Positions 19,814 through 29,373 of a stretch of 64,000 bases of DNA are shown here, piece after piece. Position 1 is the stretch's first letter. Every line of letters begins with the position of its first letter. The notes beneath the pieces are model-generated. The model saw nothing but the letters and a program-made list of their open reading frames with translations. It was not told the origin of the DNA and did not search any database. The translations under genes were made by a program, and so were the position numbers. Source of the stretch: Pseudomonas sp. NBRC 111124 (GTDB taxonomy: Bacteria > Pseudomonadota > Gammaproteobacteria > Pseudomonadales > Pseudomonadaceae); NCBI RefSeq assembly GCF_001320245.1, contig NZ_BCBA01000032.1, positions 1 through 64,000 of the forward strand, given 5' to 3'.

Positions 19814-20293
19814 TCAGTCGCGCGTCAGCAGACGCGGTGCAAGCTCTTTCAGGGCGCGGCGGTAGACTTCACGCTTGAATGTCACCACCTGGCCCAGCGG
19901 GTACCAATAGCTGACCCAGCGCCAGCCGTCGAATTCCGGCTTGCCGGTCAGGTCCATCCGCACCCGTTGTTCATTGCTCACCAGGCGCAGCAGAAACCAC
20001 TTTTGCTTCTGGCCGATGCACAGCGGTTGGCTGTGGGTGCGGACCAGCCGCTGGGGTAAACGATAACGCAACCAGCCGCGGGTGCAGGCAAGAATTTCCA
20101 CATCATCGCGTTCAAGGCCAACTTCTTCGTTCAGCTCGCGGTACAGGGCATCTTCCGGCGTCTCGTCAGGGTTGATACCACCCTGGGGGAATTGCCAGGC
20201 ATCCTGGTTGATCCGTCGAGCCCATAGCACCTGCCCGGCATCATTCGTCAGAATGATCCCAACATTGGGGCGAAAACCATCCGGGTCGATCAC
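19814..20293 (-). CDS. rppH: RNA pyrophosphohydrolase (Nudix)
   Basis: Removes pyrophosphate from mRNA 5' ends, triggering decay. 159 residues from a GTG start at 20293 (reads [14 protein letters not shown] after the start), with GAGG upstream; the longer open frame has no family match. The Nudix box begins [20 protein letters not shown] and completes with VGL. Upstream of ptsP in the same direction. Confidence 0.93.
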   Translation of the reverse strand: MIDPDGFRPNVGIILTNDAGQVLWARRINQDAWQFPQGGINPDETPEDALYRELNEEVGLERDDVEILACTRGWLRYRLPQRLVRTHSQPLCIGQKQKWFLLRLVSNEQRVRMDLTGKPEFDGWRWVSYWYPLGQVVTFKREVYRRALKELAPRLLTRD

Positions 20294-20434
20294 GGCAGCA
20301 ACCTCGCAAACGCATGTCACCGCATTGTTCCACAAAGCTTGCGAGCGCAGCAACGCGCCCGCCAAGCTTATGTGCAGCGCGGTGAAAACTCCGTATTCTG
20401 CGGGCCTACCCTGTGGCTGACACGAGTGACCGCG

Positions 20435-21091
20435 ATGCGCCTGGCTTTATTCGACCTGGACAATACCCTCCTCGGTGGCGACAGTGACCACGCCTGGGGT
20501 GACTACCTGTGCGAACGGGGCATTCTCGACCCGGTCGCGTACAAACAACGCAACGACGCTTTCTACCAGGACTACCTGAACGGCACCCTGGACCTGCAGG
20601 CCTACCTGGCCTTTTCCATGGAGATTCTTGCAGCCACCGAGCCCGCCCAGCTCGACCAATGGCACCGCGACTTCATGCGCGACTGCATCGAGCCGATCAT
20701 CCTGCCCAAGGCCCTGGCCTTGCTCCAGCAGCACCGCGAGGCCGGCGACCAGTTGGTGATCATCACCGCCACCAACCGTTTCGTCACCGCACCGATTGCC
20801 CGCCGCCTGGGTGTGCGCGTGCTGCTGGCGACCGAATGCGAGACGCTCGACGGCCGCTATACCGGGCGTAGTACCGATATAGCCTGTTTTCGTGAAGGCA
20901 AGGTGACGCGGCTGGAGCGCTGGATGCTGGAGAACGGGTTCGACCTGGAAGACAGCTATTTCTACAGCGACTCGATGAATGACCTGCCGTTGCTGGAGCG
21001 GGTGGCGCATGCGGTGGCAGTGGACCCAGACCCGAACTTGCGAGCAGAGGCCGAGAAACGTGGATGGCCGGTGGTTTCGCTGAGGGATTGA
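20435..21091 (+). CDS. HAD-superfamily phosphatase, SerB-like (HAD-IB)
   Basis: 218 residues. Motif [14 protein letters not shown] (residues 6-18), motif II ITATNR, and motif [18 protein letters not shown]. The all-helical cap between motifs I and II fits the IB subfamily that includes SerB and a histidinol-phosphatase-like group. Divergent from rppH. The substrate is not determined by sequence; P. putida relatives have been annotated as histidinol phosphatase. Confidence 0.82.
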   Translation: MRLALFDLDNTLLGGDSDHAWGDYLCERGILDPVAYKQRNDAFYQDYLNGTLDLQAYLAFSMEILAATEPAQLDQWHRDFMRDCIEPIILPKALALLQQHREAGDQLVIITATNRFVTAPIARRLGVRVLLATECETLDGRYTGRSTDIACFREGKVTRLERWMLENGFDLEDSYFYSDSMNDLPLLERVAHAVAVDPDPNLRAEAEKRGWPVVSLRD

Positions 21092-21100
21092 GACTTTCTG

Positions 21101-21120
21101 TGCCCGCGAAGAGGCCGGCA
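21101..21120. repeat. Partial REP
   Basis: Only the right half (TGCCCGCGAAGAGGCCGGCA) of a REP is present in the 46-bp gap between convergent genes. It looks like a decayed copy. Confidence 0.6.
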
Positions 21121-21137
21121 TGGCCAGCACAAGGCTG

Positions 21138-21563
21138 TCAGACGGGCTTGGCGCCCATCAGGCCGGCGATGGACAGAAAGCACACCCCGCTGAACACCGC
21201 CAGGGCCAGGGTAAACCGCAACCCCACCACCTCGGCCTTGCGCAGCCGGTTCAGCCGCACCAGCAGCCACCACCCGGCAAAGGCACCGAGGGTATAGATG
21301 ACGCTGGAAGCGAGCACCCAGGTCTGCCCTAGCGGCCAGCCCACAAGGTGCACCAGCCACCAGCCGGTGAACGGCATGCTCACCAGGCACACCCCCATCA
21401 CCAGCCAGACAAACACCAGCGGCCGGCGCAGCAGTTTGGCATAGGCCTCGGCATCACCTTGGCGACGGGCCCGCACGGTCCAGATCGTCAGGCCCAGGGC
21501 GCCCAGCAGCAGCAATGCGGTGGCGATGATGTGCAGGGTCTTGAGGGTGGTCAGGTGTTCCAT
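21138..21563 (-). CDS. DUF2269 small integral membrane protein
   Basis: 141 residues with four hydrophobic helices (about 8-28, 48-70, 80-102 and 115-137) and a conserved histidine in the first (LKTLHIIATALLL). Function unknown; some relatives are predicted haem/quinone membrane proteins. It lies downstream of ilvA on the same strand, 38 bp away. Confidence 0.75.
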   Translation of the reverse strand: MEHLTTLKTLHIIATALLLLGALGLTIWTVRARRQGDAEAYAKLLRRPLVFVWLVMGVCLVSMPFTGWWLVHLVGWPLGQTWVLASSVIYTLGAFAGWWLLVRLNRLRKAEVVGLRFTLALAVFSGVCFLSIAGLMGAKPV

Positions 21564-21601
21564 GTCTTCACATCCTTGAGCGTTAAGCCAAGCTTAGCCG
21601 C

Positions 21602-23116
21602 TCAACCCAGGAACAGCTTGTACGCTGGGTTGTCGGTCTCGTCCCAGTACGGGTAACCGATTTTGGCCAGCGCCGCCGGCACCAGGTGGCGCTCGTCCTC
21701 CGGCACCTGCAAGCCTGCCACCACGCGCCCGTCAGCTGCGCCGTGGTTGCGGTAGTGGAACATCGAAATATTCCAGCGCCCGCCCAGCTTGGTGAGGAAG
21801 TTGAACAACGCACCCGGCCGCTCGGGGAACTCGAAGCGCAGCACGATCTCGTCGCTGGCACCGGCCGAATGGCCACCGACCATATGGCGGATGTGCAGTT
21901 TGGCCAGTTCGTTGTCGGTCAGGTCAGTCACCGGGAAGCCCTGGTCGATCAGGTTCTGAACCAGTGCCGCCCTTGGGTCGTTTTCGGGGTGAGTTTGCAC
22001 GCCGACAAAAATGTGCGCTTCGTCAGAGGTGTGCTTGCGGTAGTTGAACTCGGTGATCTGGCGCTTGCCGATGGCCTCGCAGAAGGCCTTGAAGCTGCCC
22101 GGGCGCTCGGGGATGGTCACGGCAATGATCGCTTCGCGCTTCTCGCCCAGCTCGGCACGCTCGGCCACATGGCGCAGGCGGTCGAAGTTGACGTTGGCGC
22201 CCGAGTCGATGGCAACCAGGGTCTGCCCGGTCACGCCCTTGAGCTCCACGTACTTCTTGATGCCTGCCACGCCCAAGGCGCCAGCAGGTTCGGTGATCGA
22301 GCGGGTATCGTCGTAGATATCCTTGATCGCCGCGCAGATTTCATCGGTGCTGACCGTCACCACCTCATCCACATGGTGGCGGCAGATGTCGAAGGTGTGC
22401 TGACCGATCTGCGCCACCGCCACGCCGTCGGCGAACAGCCCGACCTGCGGCAGCACCACGCGCTCGCCAGCCGCCATCGCTGCCTGCAGGCAGTTGGAGT
22501 CGTCGGGCTCGACACCGATCACCTTGATTTCCGGGCGCAGGTATTTCACATAAGCCGCGATGCCGGCAATCAGGCCACCGCCGCCCACCGGGACGAAGAT
22601 CGCGTCCAGCTGGCCCGGGTGCTGACGAAGGATTTCCATCGCCACGGTGCCCTGGCCGGCAATGGTGTGCGGGTCGTCATAGGGGTGGATGTAGACGAAG
22701 CCTTTCTCGTCGACCAGCTTCAGCGAGTAGGCCAGTGCTTCTGGGAACGAATCGCCATGCAGCACCACCTTGCCGCCGCGCGAGCGCACGCCTTCGACCT
22801 TGATCTCCGGGGTGGTCTTGGGCATCACGATGGTGGCCTTGATGCCCAGCTCGCGGGCCGCCAGGGCTAGGCCCTGGGCATGATTGCCGGCCGATGCGGT
22901 GACCACGCCACGGGCCAGTTCTTCCTGGGTCAGCTGCGCCAGCTTGTTGTACGCCCCGCGGATCTTGAACGAGAACACCGGCTGCAAGTCTTCGCGCTTG
23001 AGCAGAATCTGGTTGCCCAGGCGCTTGCTCAGCTGCCCGGCGCTGTGCAACGGGGTTTCGACGGCGACGTCGTAGACGCGCGAGGTGAGGATCTTCTTGA
23101 CGTACTGTTCGAGCAT
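21602..23116 (-). CDS. ilvA: Threonine ammonia-lyase, biosynthetic
   Basis: PLP enzyme that converts threonine to 2-oxobutanoate, the first step of isoleucine synthesis. 504 residues. The PLP lysine is Lys51 in FSFKIRGAYNKL, with the glycine loop GGGGLIAGIAAY. The C-terminal third holds two ACT-like domains (ERPGSFKAFCEAIG and ERPGALFNFLTKLG), the isoleucine/valine allosteric sites, which distinguishes it from the short catabolic form. Divergent from rpiA. Confidence 0.95.
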   Translation of the reverse strand: MLEQYVKKILTSRVYDVAVETPLHSAGQLSKRLGNQILLKREDLQPVFSFKIRGAYNKLAQLTQEELARGVVTASAGNHAQGLALAARELGIKATIVMPKTTPEIKVEGVRSRGGKVVLHGDSFPEALAYSLKLVDEKGFVYIHPYDDPHTIAGQGTVAMEILRQHPGQLDAIFVPVGGGGLIAGIAAYVKYLRPEIKVIGVEPDDSNCLQAAMAAGERVVLPQVGLFADGVAVAQIGQHTFDICRHHVDEVVTVSTDEICAAIKDIYDDTRSITEPAGALGVAGIKKYVELKGVTGQTLVAIDSGANVNFDRLRHVAERAELGEKREAIIAVTIPERPGSFKAFCEAIGKRQITEFNYRKHTSDEAHIFVGVQTHPENDPRAALVQNLIDQGFPVTDLTDNELAKLHIRHMVGGHSAGASDEIVLRFEFPERPGALFNFLTKLGGRWNISMFHYRNHGAADGRVVAGLQVPEDERHLVPAALAKIGYPYWDETDNPAYKLFLG

Positions 23117-23250
23117 CGGGAAAGCATCACTGGCCGCGGGACAAGGGCTGCGAGTCTACCCCAGCGCTACGTCGGGCGACCACAGCAAAGCCGCCCGAGC
23201 CGTTATACTAGGCTCCTTTGACTACCGCCCTGCCCCTTTCCGGAGCCCGC

Positions 23251-23925
23251 ATGACCCAGGACCAACTCAAACAGGCCGTCGCCCAGGCCGCTGTCGACTT
23301 CATTCTGCCGAAGCTGGATGTAAAGAGCGTCGTCGGCGTCGGCACCGGTTCGACCGCCAATTTCTTCATTGACGCCCTGGCCCAGCACAAGACCGCCTTC
23401 GATGGCGCGGTCGCCAGCTCCGAGGCCACGGCGCAGCGTCTGAAGGGCCATGGCATCCCGGTCTACGAGCTGAACAGCGTCAGCGAGCTGGAGTTCTATG
23501 TTGACGGCGCCGACGAAAGCGACGCGCACCTGAACCTGATCAAAGGCGGTGGCGCGGCCCTGACCCGCGAGAAGATCGTCGCGGCCGTGGCCAAGACCTT
23601 CATCTGCATCGCCGATGGCAGCAAGCTGGTGCCCGTGCTGGGCGCCTTCCCGCTACCGGTCGAGGTCATCCCGATGGCCCGCAGCCACGTGGCGCGTCAG
23701 CTGGTCAAGCTGGGCGGCGACCCGGTGTACCGTGAAGGGGTCGTGACCGACAACGGCAACGTGATCCTCGATGTGTACAACCTGCAGATCACCAACCCGG
23801 TGGAGCTGGAAGCTCAGATCAATGCCATCGTCGGCGTGGTGACCAACGGCCTGTTCGCAGCGCGCCCGGCGGACCTGCTGCTGCTGGGCACCGCCGAAGG
23901 CATGAAGACCCTGAAGGCCGAGTAA
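23251..23925 (+). CDS. rpiA: Ribose-5-phosphate isomerase A
   Basis: Interconverts ribose-5-phosphate and ribulose-5-phosphate in the pentose phosphate pathway. 224 residues. Conserved [21 protein letters not shown] and [14 protein letters not shown] segments carry the catalytic Asp, Glu and Lys. Start at 23251 follows GGAG; an earlier in-frame start would add 11 residues without family similarity. Confidence 0.95.
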   Translation: MTQDQLKQAVAQAAVDFILPKLDVKSVVGVGTGSTANFFIDALAQHKTAFDGAVASSEATAQRLKGHGIPVYELNSVSELEFYVDGADESDAHLNLIKGGGAALTREKIVAAVAKTFICIADGSKLVPVLGAFPLPVEVIPMARSHVARQLVKLGGDPVYREGVVTDNGNVILDVYNLQITNPVELEAQINAIVGVVTNGLFAARPADLLLLGTAEGMKTLKAE

Positions 23926-23955
23926 CGGCATTCGCGAGCGGGCCGAACGCCCCGG

Positions 23956-24879
23956 TCAGTCGTTTTTCTTGAAGCGATAGAACAGGTTCGGCTCGCTGAC
24001 CATGTACAGGTTGCCCTGATCGTCCATGGCAACGCCTTCGGCACGCGGAATGGTGTGCTGCAGGCCGTTGAAGCCACCCAGCAAGGTCATGAAGCTGACT
24101 TGCTGGCCTTGCTCGTCAAGCTCCAGCAGCATGTTGGAATCGGCTGACAACACCAACAGATGCCCGGTGCGCGGGTCGACCCCAAGGGCCGACAGGTTGC
24201 GCAGGTCGAGTTCGTCGCTGGCCAGCGCCTGCTTGTCACCTTTGAGCGGGCTGCGCCCGTCGCTGCTCCAGGTATACAGCTTCGGCGGCCGCTCCTCGCC
24301 AATCACCAGGCGCTGACGCATCGGGTCCCAGGCCAGGCCTTCGAAGCCCTTGTTGCTCTTGATCGACTCGCCCAAGTCATGGCTCTGGAAGTCAGCGTGA
24401 TTCAGCGAGGTTGTTTGCGCGTCGACTTTGACCACGGTGAGGTCGTGCAGGCGTTCATCGGTGATCGCCACATGGCCATCTTCCATCACGGCGACGCCTT
24501 CCGGGTTGCTCCAGCCTACCAACGGAATCTTGCGCAGCACGTCACCGTCGAGGTTGAGCTCGACCAGAAACGGGTTTTTGCCCATCACCGCGAACAGCGT
24601 GCGGGTGTGCGGGCTGTAGGCGATGTCCGAAGCTTCGTCATCCTCCATGCCCGGCAGCACCTTGGCGTCGATATCGACTTGGTAGTCCGGCAGCCACACG
24701 CTTTCGCTACGCTCGGCGCTGCTTTCGAAGCCTTCCTTGACCCACAGCATGCCGCGGTCATCCCAGTGCATGGCAATGGCCACGCCGTAACCAATCACCG
24801 CTGCGACGGCCAGGCCGAAGGGCCAGCGCAGGTAGAAGCGGCGTTTGGGGGATGCGGGGGCGCTGGTGGATGCTGGCAT
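23956..24879 (-). CDS. SdiA-regulated-type beta-propeller protein, membrane-anchored
   Basis: 307 residues. A single N-terminal membrane anchor (about 16-37) is followed by a periplasmic domain of the SdiA-regulated (YjiK-like) family. Repeated motifs such as SDIAYSPHTRTLFAV, NPEGVAVMEDGHVAITDE and KGFEGLAWDPMRQRLVIGEE are consistent with propeller blades. No catalytic residues recognised. It is convergent with rpiA; its upstream gap towards the FAH gene contains a REP pair. Confidence 0.78.
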   Translation of the reverse strand: MPASTSAPASPKRRFYLRWPFGLAVAAVIGYGVAIAMHWDDRGMLWVKEGFESSAERSESVWLPDYQVDIDAKVLPGMEDDEASDIAYSPHTRTLFAVMGKNPFLVELNLDGDVLRKIPLVGWSNPEGVAVMEDGHVAITDERLHDLTVVKVDAQTTSLNHADFQSHDLGESIKSNKGFEGLAWDPMRQRLVIGEERPPKLYTWSSDGRSPLKGDKQALASDELDLRNLSALGVDPRTGHLLVLSADSNMLLELDEQGQQVSFMTLLGGFNGLQHTIPRAEGVAMDDQGNLYMVSEPNLFYRFKKND

Positions 24880-24959
24880 GCAAAAATCCTGGGGGAATGG
24901 GCGAAGATCCGCGCATTATCCGCATGAGGTGTGAAAAATCGGTAAATCGCGCCGGCCTC

Positions 24960-25042
24960 TTCGCGGGCACGCCCGCTCCCACAGGGTCATGCACAAGCTT
25001 CAAGTACTGTGCGATCCCTGTGGGAGCGGGCGTGCCCGCGAA
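24960..25042. repeat. Inverted REP pair
   Basis: 27-bp perfect arms (24960-24986 and 25016-25042) with a 29-base spacer, between the FAH gene and the SdiA-regulated-type gene on the same strand. Confidence 0.9.
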
Positions 25043-25062
25043 AAAAGCGACGCGGTCTCAAG

Positions 25063-25728
25063 TCAAAGCACGCGGCTCTCGAAGCGGCAAACGCCCGGCA
25101 GCTCCAGCACCAGCTCGTCACCGACCGTGAACGGCCCGACGCCGGCCGGGGTGCCGGTCAGGATCACATCCCCCGCCTGCAGCGAGAAATGCGCTGCCAT
25201 GTACTGGATCATCGGCACGATCGGGTTGAGCATCATCGCGCTGTTGCCGTCCTGACGCACTTCACCATTGATGGTCAGGCGCACCGGAATGTCAGTCAGG
25301 TCTTCAAAGGACGCAGCGGACACGAACGGCGGCAGCACACAAGCGCCGTCAAAGCTCTTGCACAACTCCCACGGCAGGCCCTTTTCCTTGAGCTTGGCCT
25401 GCACGTCGCGCAGGGTCAGGTCCAGCGCCGGGGCGAAGCCGGAAATGGCATCCAGCACCTCTTCTTCGGAAGCATTGGACGACAGCGACTTGCCCAGCAG
25501 TACGGCAATTTCGGCCTCATAGTGCACCGAGCCACGTTCGGTCGGGATCTTGAACCCGCCTTCCAGCGGCACCACGCAGCTGCCCGGTTTGATGAACAGC
25601 AGCGGCTCGGAAGGAATGGGGTTGTCCAGTTCCTTGGCATGTTCGGCGTAGTTGCGGCCGATGCACACCACCTTGCCCAGCGGGAAATGAATGCGCGTGC
25701 CGTCTACATACTGGTGCTGGTAACTCAT
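25063..25728 (-). CDS. Fumarylacetoacetate hydrolase-family protein (YcgM/FAHD1-like)
   Basis: 221 residues, the short single-domain FAH class. It has CIGRNYAEHAKEL, the metal-binding HYEAEIAVLLGK (Glu pair) and LTGTPAGVGP motifs. Family members act as oxaloacetate decarboxylases/tautomerases or acylpyruvate hydrolases. It lies 15 bp downstream of the D-2-hydroxyglutarate dehydrogenase gene on the same strand, so the pair is probably one operon. Confidence 0.83.
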   Translation of the reverse strand: MSYQHQYVDGTRIHFPLGKVVCIGRNYAEHAKELDNPIPSEPLLFIKPGSCVVPLEGGFKIPTERGSVHYEAEIAVLLGKSLSSNASEEEVLDAISGFAPALDLTLRDVQAKLKEKGLPWELCKSFDGACVLPPFVSAASFEDLTDIPVRLTINGEVRQDGNSAMMLNPIVPMIQYMAAHFSLQAGDVILTGTPAGVGPFTVGDELVLELPGVCRFESRVL

Positions 25729-25743
25729 GGCCGACTCCTTTGA

Positions 25744-27150
25744 TTACTGCTTTTGTTCAGGAGCAAAGATCTTACCCGGATTCATGATGCCATTAGGGTC
25801 GAATACGGCCTTGATTGCCTTCATGCAGGCAATTTCATCCAGCGAGCGGCTGTAGCCCAGGTAGTCGCGCTTGGTCATGCCCACGCCGTGCTCGGCTGAA
25901 ATGGAGCCGTTGTAGCGCTCGACGATCTCGAACACCCACTTGTTGACCTTGGTACACGAGGCAAAGAAATCATCCTTGCTCATGTGCTCGGGCTTGAGGA
26001 TGTTCAGGTGCAGGTTGCCGTCACCGATGTGGCCGTACCAGACCACTTCATAGTCCGGATAATGCTTGCTGACGACGGCATCGATGTCACGCAGGAACGC
26101 CGGCACCTTGGAAACGGTGACGGAAATGTCGTTCTTGTAGGGTGTCCAGTGGGAGATGGTCTCGGACAGGTACTCGCGCAGCTTCCACAGGTTCTTCAGC
26201 TGGGTTTCGCTCTGGCTCATCACCCCATCCAGCACCCAACCCTGCTCGACGCAGTGCTCGAAGGTCGCCAGCGCTTCGTTGGCAACCTCCTCGGTACTGG
26301 CTTCGAACTCCAGCAAGGCATAGAACGGGCAGTCAGTAGCGAACGGGGCCGGCACATCACCACGGGCCATGATCTTCGCCAGGCCCTTGTCGGAGAAGAA
26401 TTCGAAGGCGGTCAGGTCGAGCTTGCCCTGAAAGGCATGCAGTACCGGCATGATCGAGTCGAAATCCGGCGTGCCAAGCACCATGGCCGTGAGGTTGCGC
26501 GGAGCGCGGTCCAGGCGCATGGTCGCTTCGACCACGAAGCCCAGGGTGCCTTCGGCGCCGATGAACAGCTGGCGCAGGTCGTAGCCAGTGGCGTTCTTGA
26601 TCAGGCCCTTGTTCAGCTCCAGCAGTTCACCCTTGCCAGTGACCACTTTCAGGCCGGCCACCCAGTTGCGGGTCATGCCGTAACGGATCACCTTGATACC
26701 GCCGGCATTGGTGCCGATATTGCCGCCAATCTGGCTGGAGCCACTGGAGGCGAAGTCCACCGGGTAATAAAGGCCCTGCTCTTCGGCAAAGGCCTGCAGC
26801 TGACGTGTGATCACACCCGGCTGGCACACCACGGTACGGTCGAAGGCATTGAAATCAAGAATCTGGTTCATGGAGTCGAACGCGACGACGACTTCCCCAT
26901 TGGCCGCCACGGCGCCGGCGGACAGCCCGGTACGCCCGCCGGACGGCACCAGCGCAACCTGATGCTGGTTGGCCCAGCGGACGATGGCCTGTACCTGCTC
27001 TACCGACTTGGGGAACACGATGGCCGTGGGCGCTGGCGGGTAATGCTTGGTCCAGTCCTTGCCGTAAACCTCGAGAGAAGCGGGGTCGGTCAGGACCTTG
27101 CCAGGGTCGACAAGGGTCATCAGTTCTTCAATTACAGCGGGGTGGGTCAT
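25744..27150 (-). CDS. D-2-hydroxyglutarate dehydrogenase (FAD)
   Basis: 468 residues from MTHPAVIEEL (ATGs at 27174 and further upstream would lengthen it). PCMH-type FAD domain with VPSGGRTGLSAGAV and SSGSSQIGGNIGTNAGG, and a C-terminal GlcD/vanillyl-oxidase domain with the metal site HIGDGNLHLN and SAEHGVG. Divergent neighbour of serA. In P. stutzeri and P. aeruginosa this pair is known to be coupled: SerA reduces 2-oxoglutarate to D-2-hydroxyglutarate while oxidising 3-phosphoglycerate, and this enzyme re-oxidises it to the electron-transfer chain. Confidence 0.9.
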   Translation of the reverse strand: MTHPAVIEELMTLVDPGKVLTDPASLEVYGKDWTKHYPPAPTAIVFPKSVEQVQAIVRWANQHQVALVPSGGRTGLSAGAVAANGEVVVAFDSMNQILDFNAFDRTVVCQPGVITRQLQAFAEEQGLYYPVDFASSGSSQIGGNIGTNAGGIKVIRYGMTRNWVAGLKVVTGKGELLELNKGLIKNATGYDLRQLFIGAEGTLGFVVEATMRLDRAPRNLTAMVLGTPDFDSIMPVLHAFQGKLDLTAFEFFSDKGLAKIMARGDVPAPFATDCPFYALLEFEASTEEVANEALATFEHCVEQGWVLDGVMSQSETQLKNLWKLREYLSETISHWTPYKNDISVTVSKVPAFLRDIDAVVSKHYPDYEVVWYGHIGDGNLHLNILKPEHMSKDDFFASCTKVNKWVFEIVERYNGSISAEHGVGMTKRDYLGYSRSLDEIACMKAIKAVFDPNGIMNPGKIFAPEQKQ

Positions 27151-27321
27151 CGCTGGAACTCTCGACTTATTCATAGTCACCCTGAGCACTCTTCACCTGT
27201 CGGGATAAGCTCAGATTGTGTCGCGTATGCTAGCATAGCCCTCCCGCTGTTCATGCTAAGGCTGCCGTAGCGCCTGGCATCAGTCCTCGCCATTTTTTCT
27301 CCGGGATACAGGTTTACGCAG

Positions 27322-28551
27322 ATGAGCAAGACTTCTCTCGACAAGAGCAAGATCCGGTTCCTTCTTCTTGAAGGTGTGCACCAGAACGCAGTCGATACCC
27401 TCAAGGCTGCCGGCTACACCAACATCGAATACCTCACCGGTTCATTGCCGGATGCCGAGCTGAAAGAAAAGATCTCCGATGCCCACTTCATCGGCATCCG
27501 CTCGCGCACCCAACTGACCGAAGAAATCTTCGACTGCGCCAAGAAACTGGTCGCTGTCGGCTGCTTCTGCATCGGCACCAACCAGGTTGACCTGGCAGCT
27601 GCCCGCGAACGCGGTATCGCCGTGTTCAACGCACCGTACTCCAACACCCGTTCGGTGGCCGAGCTGGTGCTGGCCGAAGCCATCCTGCTGCTGCGCGGCA
27701 TCCCAGAGAAGAACGCTTCCTGCCACCGTGGCGGCTGGATCAAGAGCGCGGCCAACTCGTTCGAGATCCGCGGCAAGAAGCTGGGCATCGTCGGCTACGG
27801 CTCGATCGGTACCCAACTGTCGGTCCTGGCAGAAAACCTGGGCATGCAGGTGTACTTCTACGACCCGCTGACCAAGCTGCCGCTGGGCAACGCCGTGCAG
27901 GTCACCAGCCTCAACGAGCTGCTGGGCCTGGCCGACATCGTTTCGCTGCACGTGCCTGAACTGCCGTCCACCCAGTGGATGATCGGCGAGAAAGAAATCC
28001 GAGCAATGAAGAAGGGTTCGATCCTGATCAACGCCGCCCGTGGCACCGTGGTCGAACTGGACCACTTGGCCGCCGCGATCAAGGACAAGCACCTGATCGG
28101 CGCCGCCATCGACGTATTCCCGGTCGAGCCCCGCTCCAACGACGAAGAGTTCGAAAGCCCGCTGCGTGGTCTGGACAACGTGATCCTGACCCCGCACATC
28201 GGTGGCTCCACTGCCGAAGCCCAGGCCAACATCGGCCTGGAAGTGGCCGAGAAGCTGGTCAAGTACAGCGACAACGGTACTTCCGTTTCGTCGGTCAACT
28301 TCCCGGAAGTTGCCCTGCCGGCGCACCCAGGCAAACACCGCCTGCTGCACATCCACGAAAACATCCCGGGCGTGCTCAGCGAGATCAACAAAGTCTTCGC
28401 CGAGAACGGTATCAACATCTCCGGTCAGTTCCTGCAGACCAACGAGAAAGTTGGTTACGTGGTTATCGACGTTGACGCCGAGTATTCCGACCTGGCGCAG
28501 GAAAAACTGCAACAGGTCAAAGGCACCATCCGTTCGCGCGTCCTGTTCTAA
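27322..28551 (+). CDS. serA: D-3-phosphoglycerate dehydrogenase
   Basis: First step of serine synthesis. 409 residues, the E. coli-like class with a C-terminal ACT domain (about 335-409, LHIHENIPGVLSEINKVF) for serine feedback. NAD-binding GYGSIG at 158-163; catalytic Arg/Glu/His segments NAARGTVVELD and LTPHIGGST. Divergent from the D-2-hydroxyglutarate dehydrogenase across 171 bp. A clear terminator follows. Confidence 0.96.
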   Translation: MSKTSLDKSKIRFLLLEGVHQNAVDTLKAAGYTNIEYLTGSLPDAELKEKISDAHFIGIRSRTQLTEEIFDCAKKLVAVGCFCIGTNQVDLAAARERGIAVFNAPYSNTRSVAELVLAEAILLLRGIPEKNASCHRGGWIKSAANSFEIRGKKLGIVGYGSIGTQLSVLAENLGMQVYFYDPLTKLPLGNAVQVTSLNELLGLADIVSLHVPELPSTQWMIGEKEIRAMKKGSILINAARGTVVELDHLAAAIKDKHLIGAAIDVFPVEPRSNDEEFESPLRGLDNVILTPHIGGSTAEAQANIGLEVAEKLVKYSDNGTSVSSVNFPEVALPAHPGKHRLLHIHENIPGVLSEINKVFAENGINISGQFLQTNEKVGYVVIDVDAEYSDLAQEKLQQVKGTIRSRVLF

Positions 28552-28567
28552 GGTCGCCGGCGGTATG

Positions 28568-28599
28568 AAAAAGGGAGGCCCTGGTGGCCTCCCTTTTTT
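28568..28599 (+). terminator. Intrinsic terminator of serA
   Basis: 13-bp stem (28568-28580 / 28586-28598), 5-base loop and a run of six T at its 3' end, 17 bp after the serA stop. Confidence 0.95.
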
Positions 28600-28851
28600 A
28601 TTTCACTTCAACCGTAATCTTCCTCGATTCGACATTCGGCTTGAACGACACGCCACCCAGTATCCGCTGCAAGGATTCACTTATAACCGCTACCAGTAAA
28701 ACGAGCGGCGTCGGTGATAGCCCACAAAGAGAAATATTTGAGTTAGGGTTAAACCTCGCCAAGGCTTCAAGGTCATAGGCTGCGCTCGACCGCGACGGGG
28801 AAGAAAGTCGCGGCGAAAGTTACTCATCTGCTTAAGAAAAAGGGGCTTTAC

Positions 28852-29373
28852 ATGCGTTCGACCATAGGCGTACTGCTGGCAGCACTGATCACGCCATTGG
28901 CTCAGGCCGAGCTGATAGACGAAATCGCCGACCGGGGTGAACTGCGCATTGCCGTGCAGGCCGACCACGCGCCGTATTCATTCAAGGACAAGGAAAGCGA
29001 GCGGTTGACGGGTTTTGAGATCGAGTTCGGTCAGGACTTGGCCCGGGAGCTGGACCTGCGTGCAGAGTTCGTCGAAGCCACCGCCGCAGAAGTGCTGCCA
29101 GGTGTGGAAAGCGGCAAGTACGACATTTCTCTGATTCCATCGAGCGAGGCGCCCAAGGCGGATGGCCCCTTCGATGTCAGCCAGGCGTTCGGCGACAAGA
29201 AGCTGGTGATCCCGTTCCAGAAGGATAATCCGGCGTTTGAAAGTGCGGTGAACAATGCGCTTGAGCGCCTCGAGAAAAACGGTCGCACCGCAGAGCTGGA
29301 GAACAAGTGGTTCAAGGCCATGCAGGCAGGCGAGCCAGCGCCTGCTGCGCTTGCTCCAGCTCCCCCTCACTGA
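28852..29373 (+). CDS. Truncated periplasmic amino-acid-binding protein (SBP family 3) lacking its central lobe
   Basis: 173 residues. A signal peptide ends at LAQAE. The first lobe follows with RIAVQADHAPYSFKD and VLPGVESGKYDISLIPSS. The sequence then jumps directly to the C-terminal part (DKKLVIPFQKDNPAFESAVN, then EKNGRTAELENKWF). A full family member is about 250 residues, so roughly 80-100 residues of lobe 2 are missing while the frame stays open. The last 62 bases overlap the opposite-strand DUF523 gene. It may be a deletion relic or a one-lobe binding protein; I cannot tell. Confidence 0.7.
   Translation: MRSTIGVLLAALITPLAQAELIDEIADRGELRIAVQADHAPYSFKDKESERLTGFEIEFGQDLARELDLRAEFVEATAAEVLPGVESGKYDISLIPSSEAPKADGPFDVSQAFGDKKLVIPFQKDNPAFESAVNNALERLEKNGRTAELENKWFKAMQAGEPAPAALAPAPPH

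Noticed and set aside
17476..19878. 800-codon open frame on the plus strand
   Set aside because: Antisense shadow of ptsP; no family motifs, whereas the minus frame has a complete enzyme I.
28604..28851. Possible small RNA or gene between serA and the short binding protein
   Set aside because: No open frame with a start and ribosome site, no terminator at its end; likely just leader/promoter DNA.
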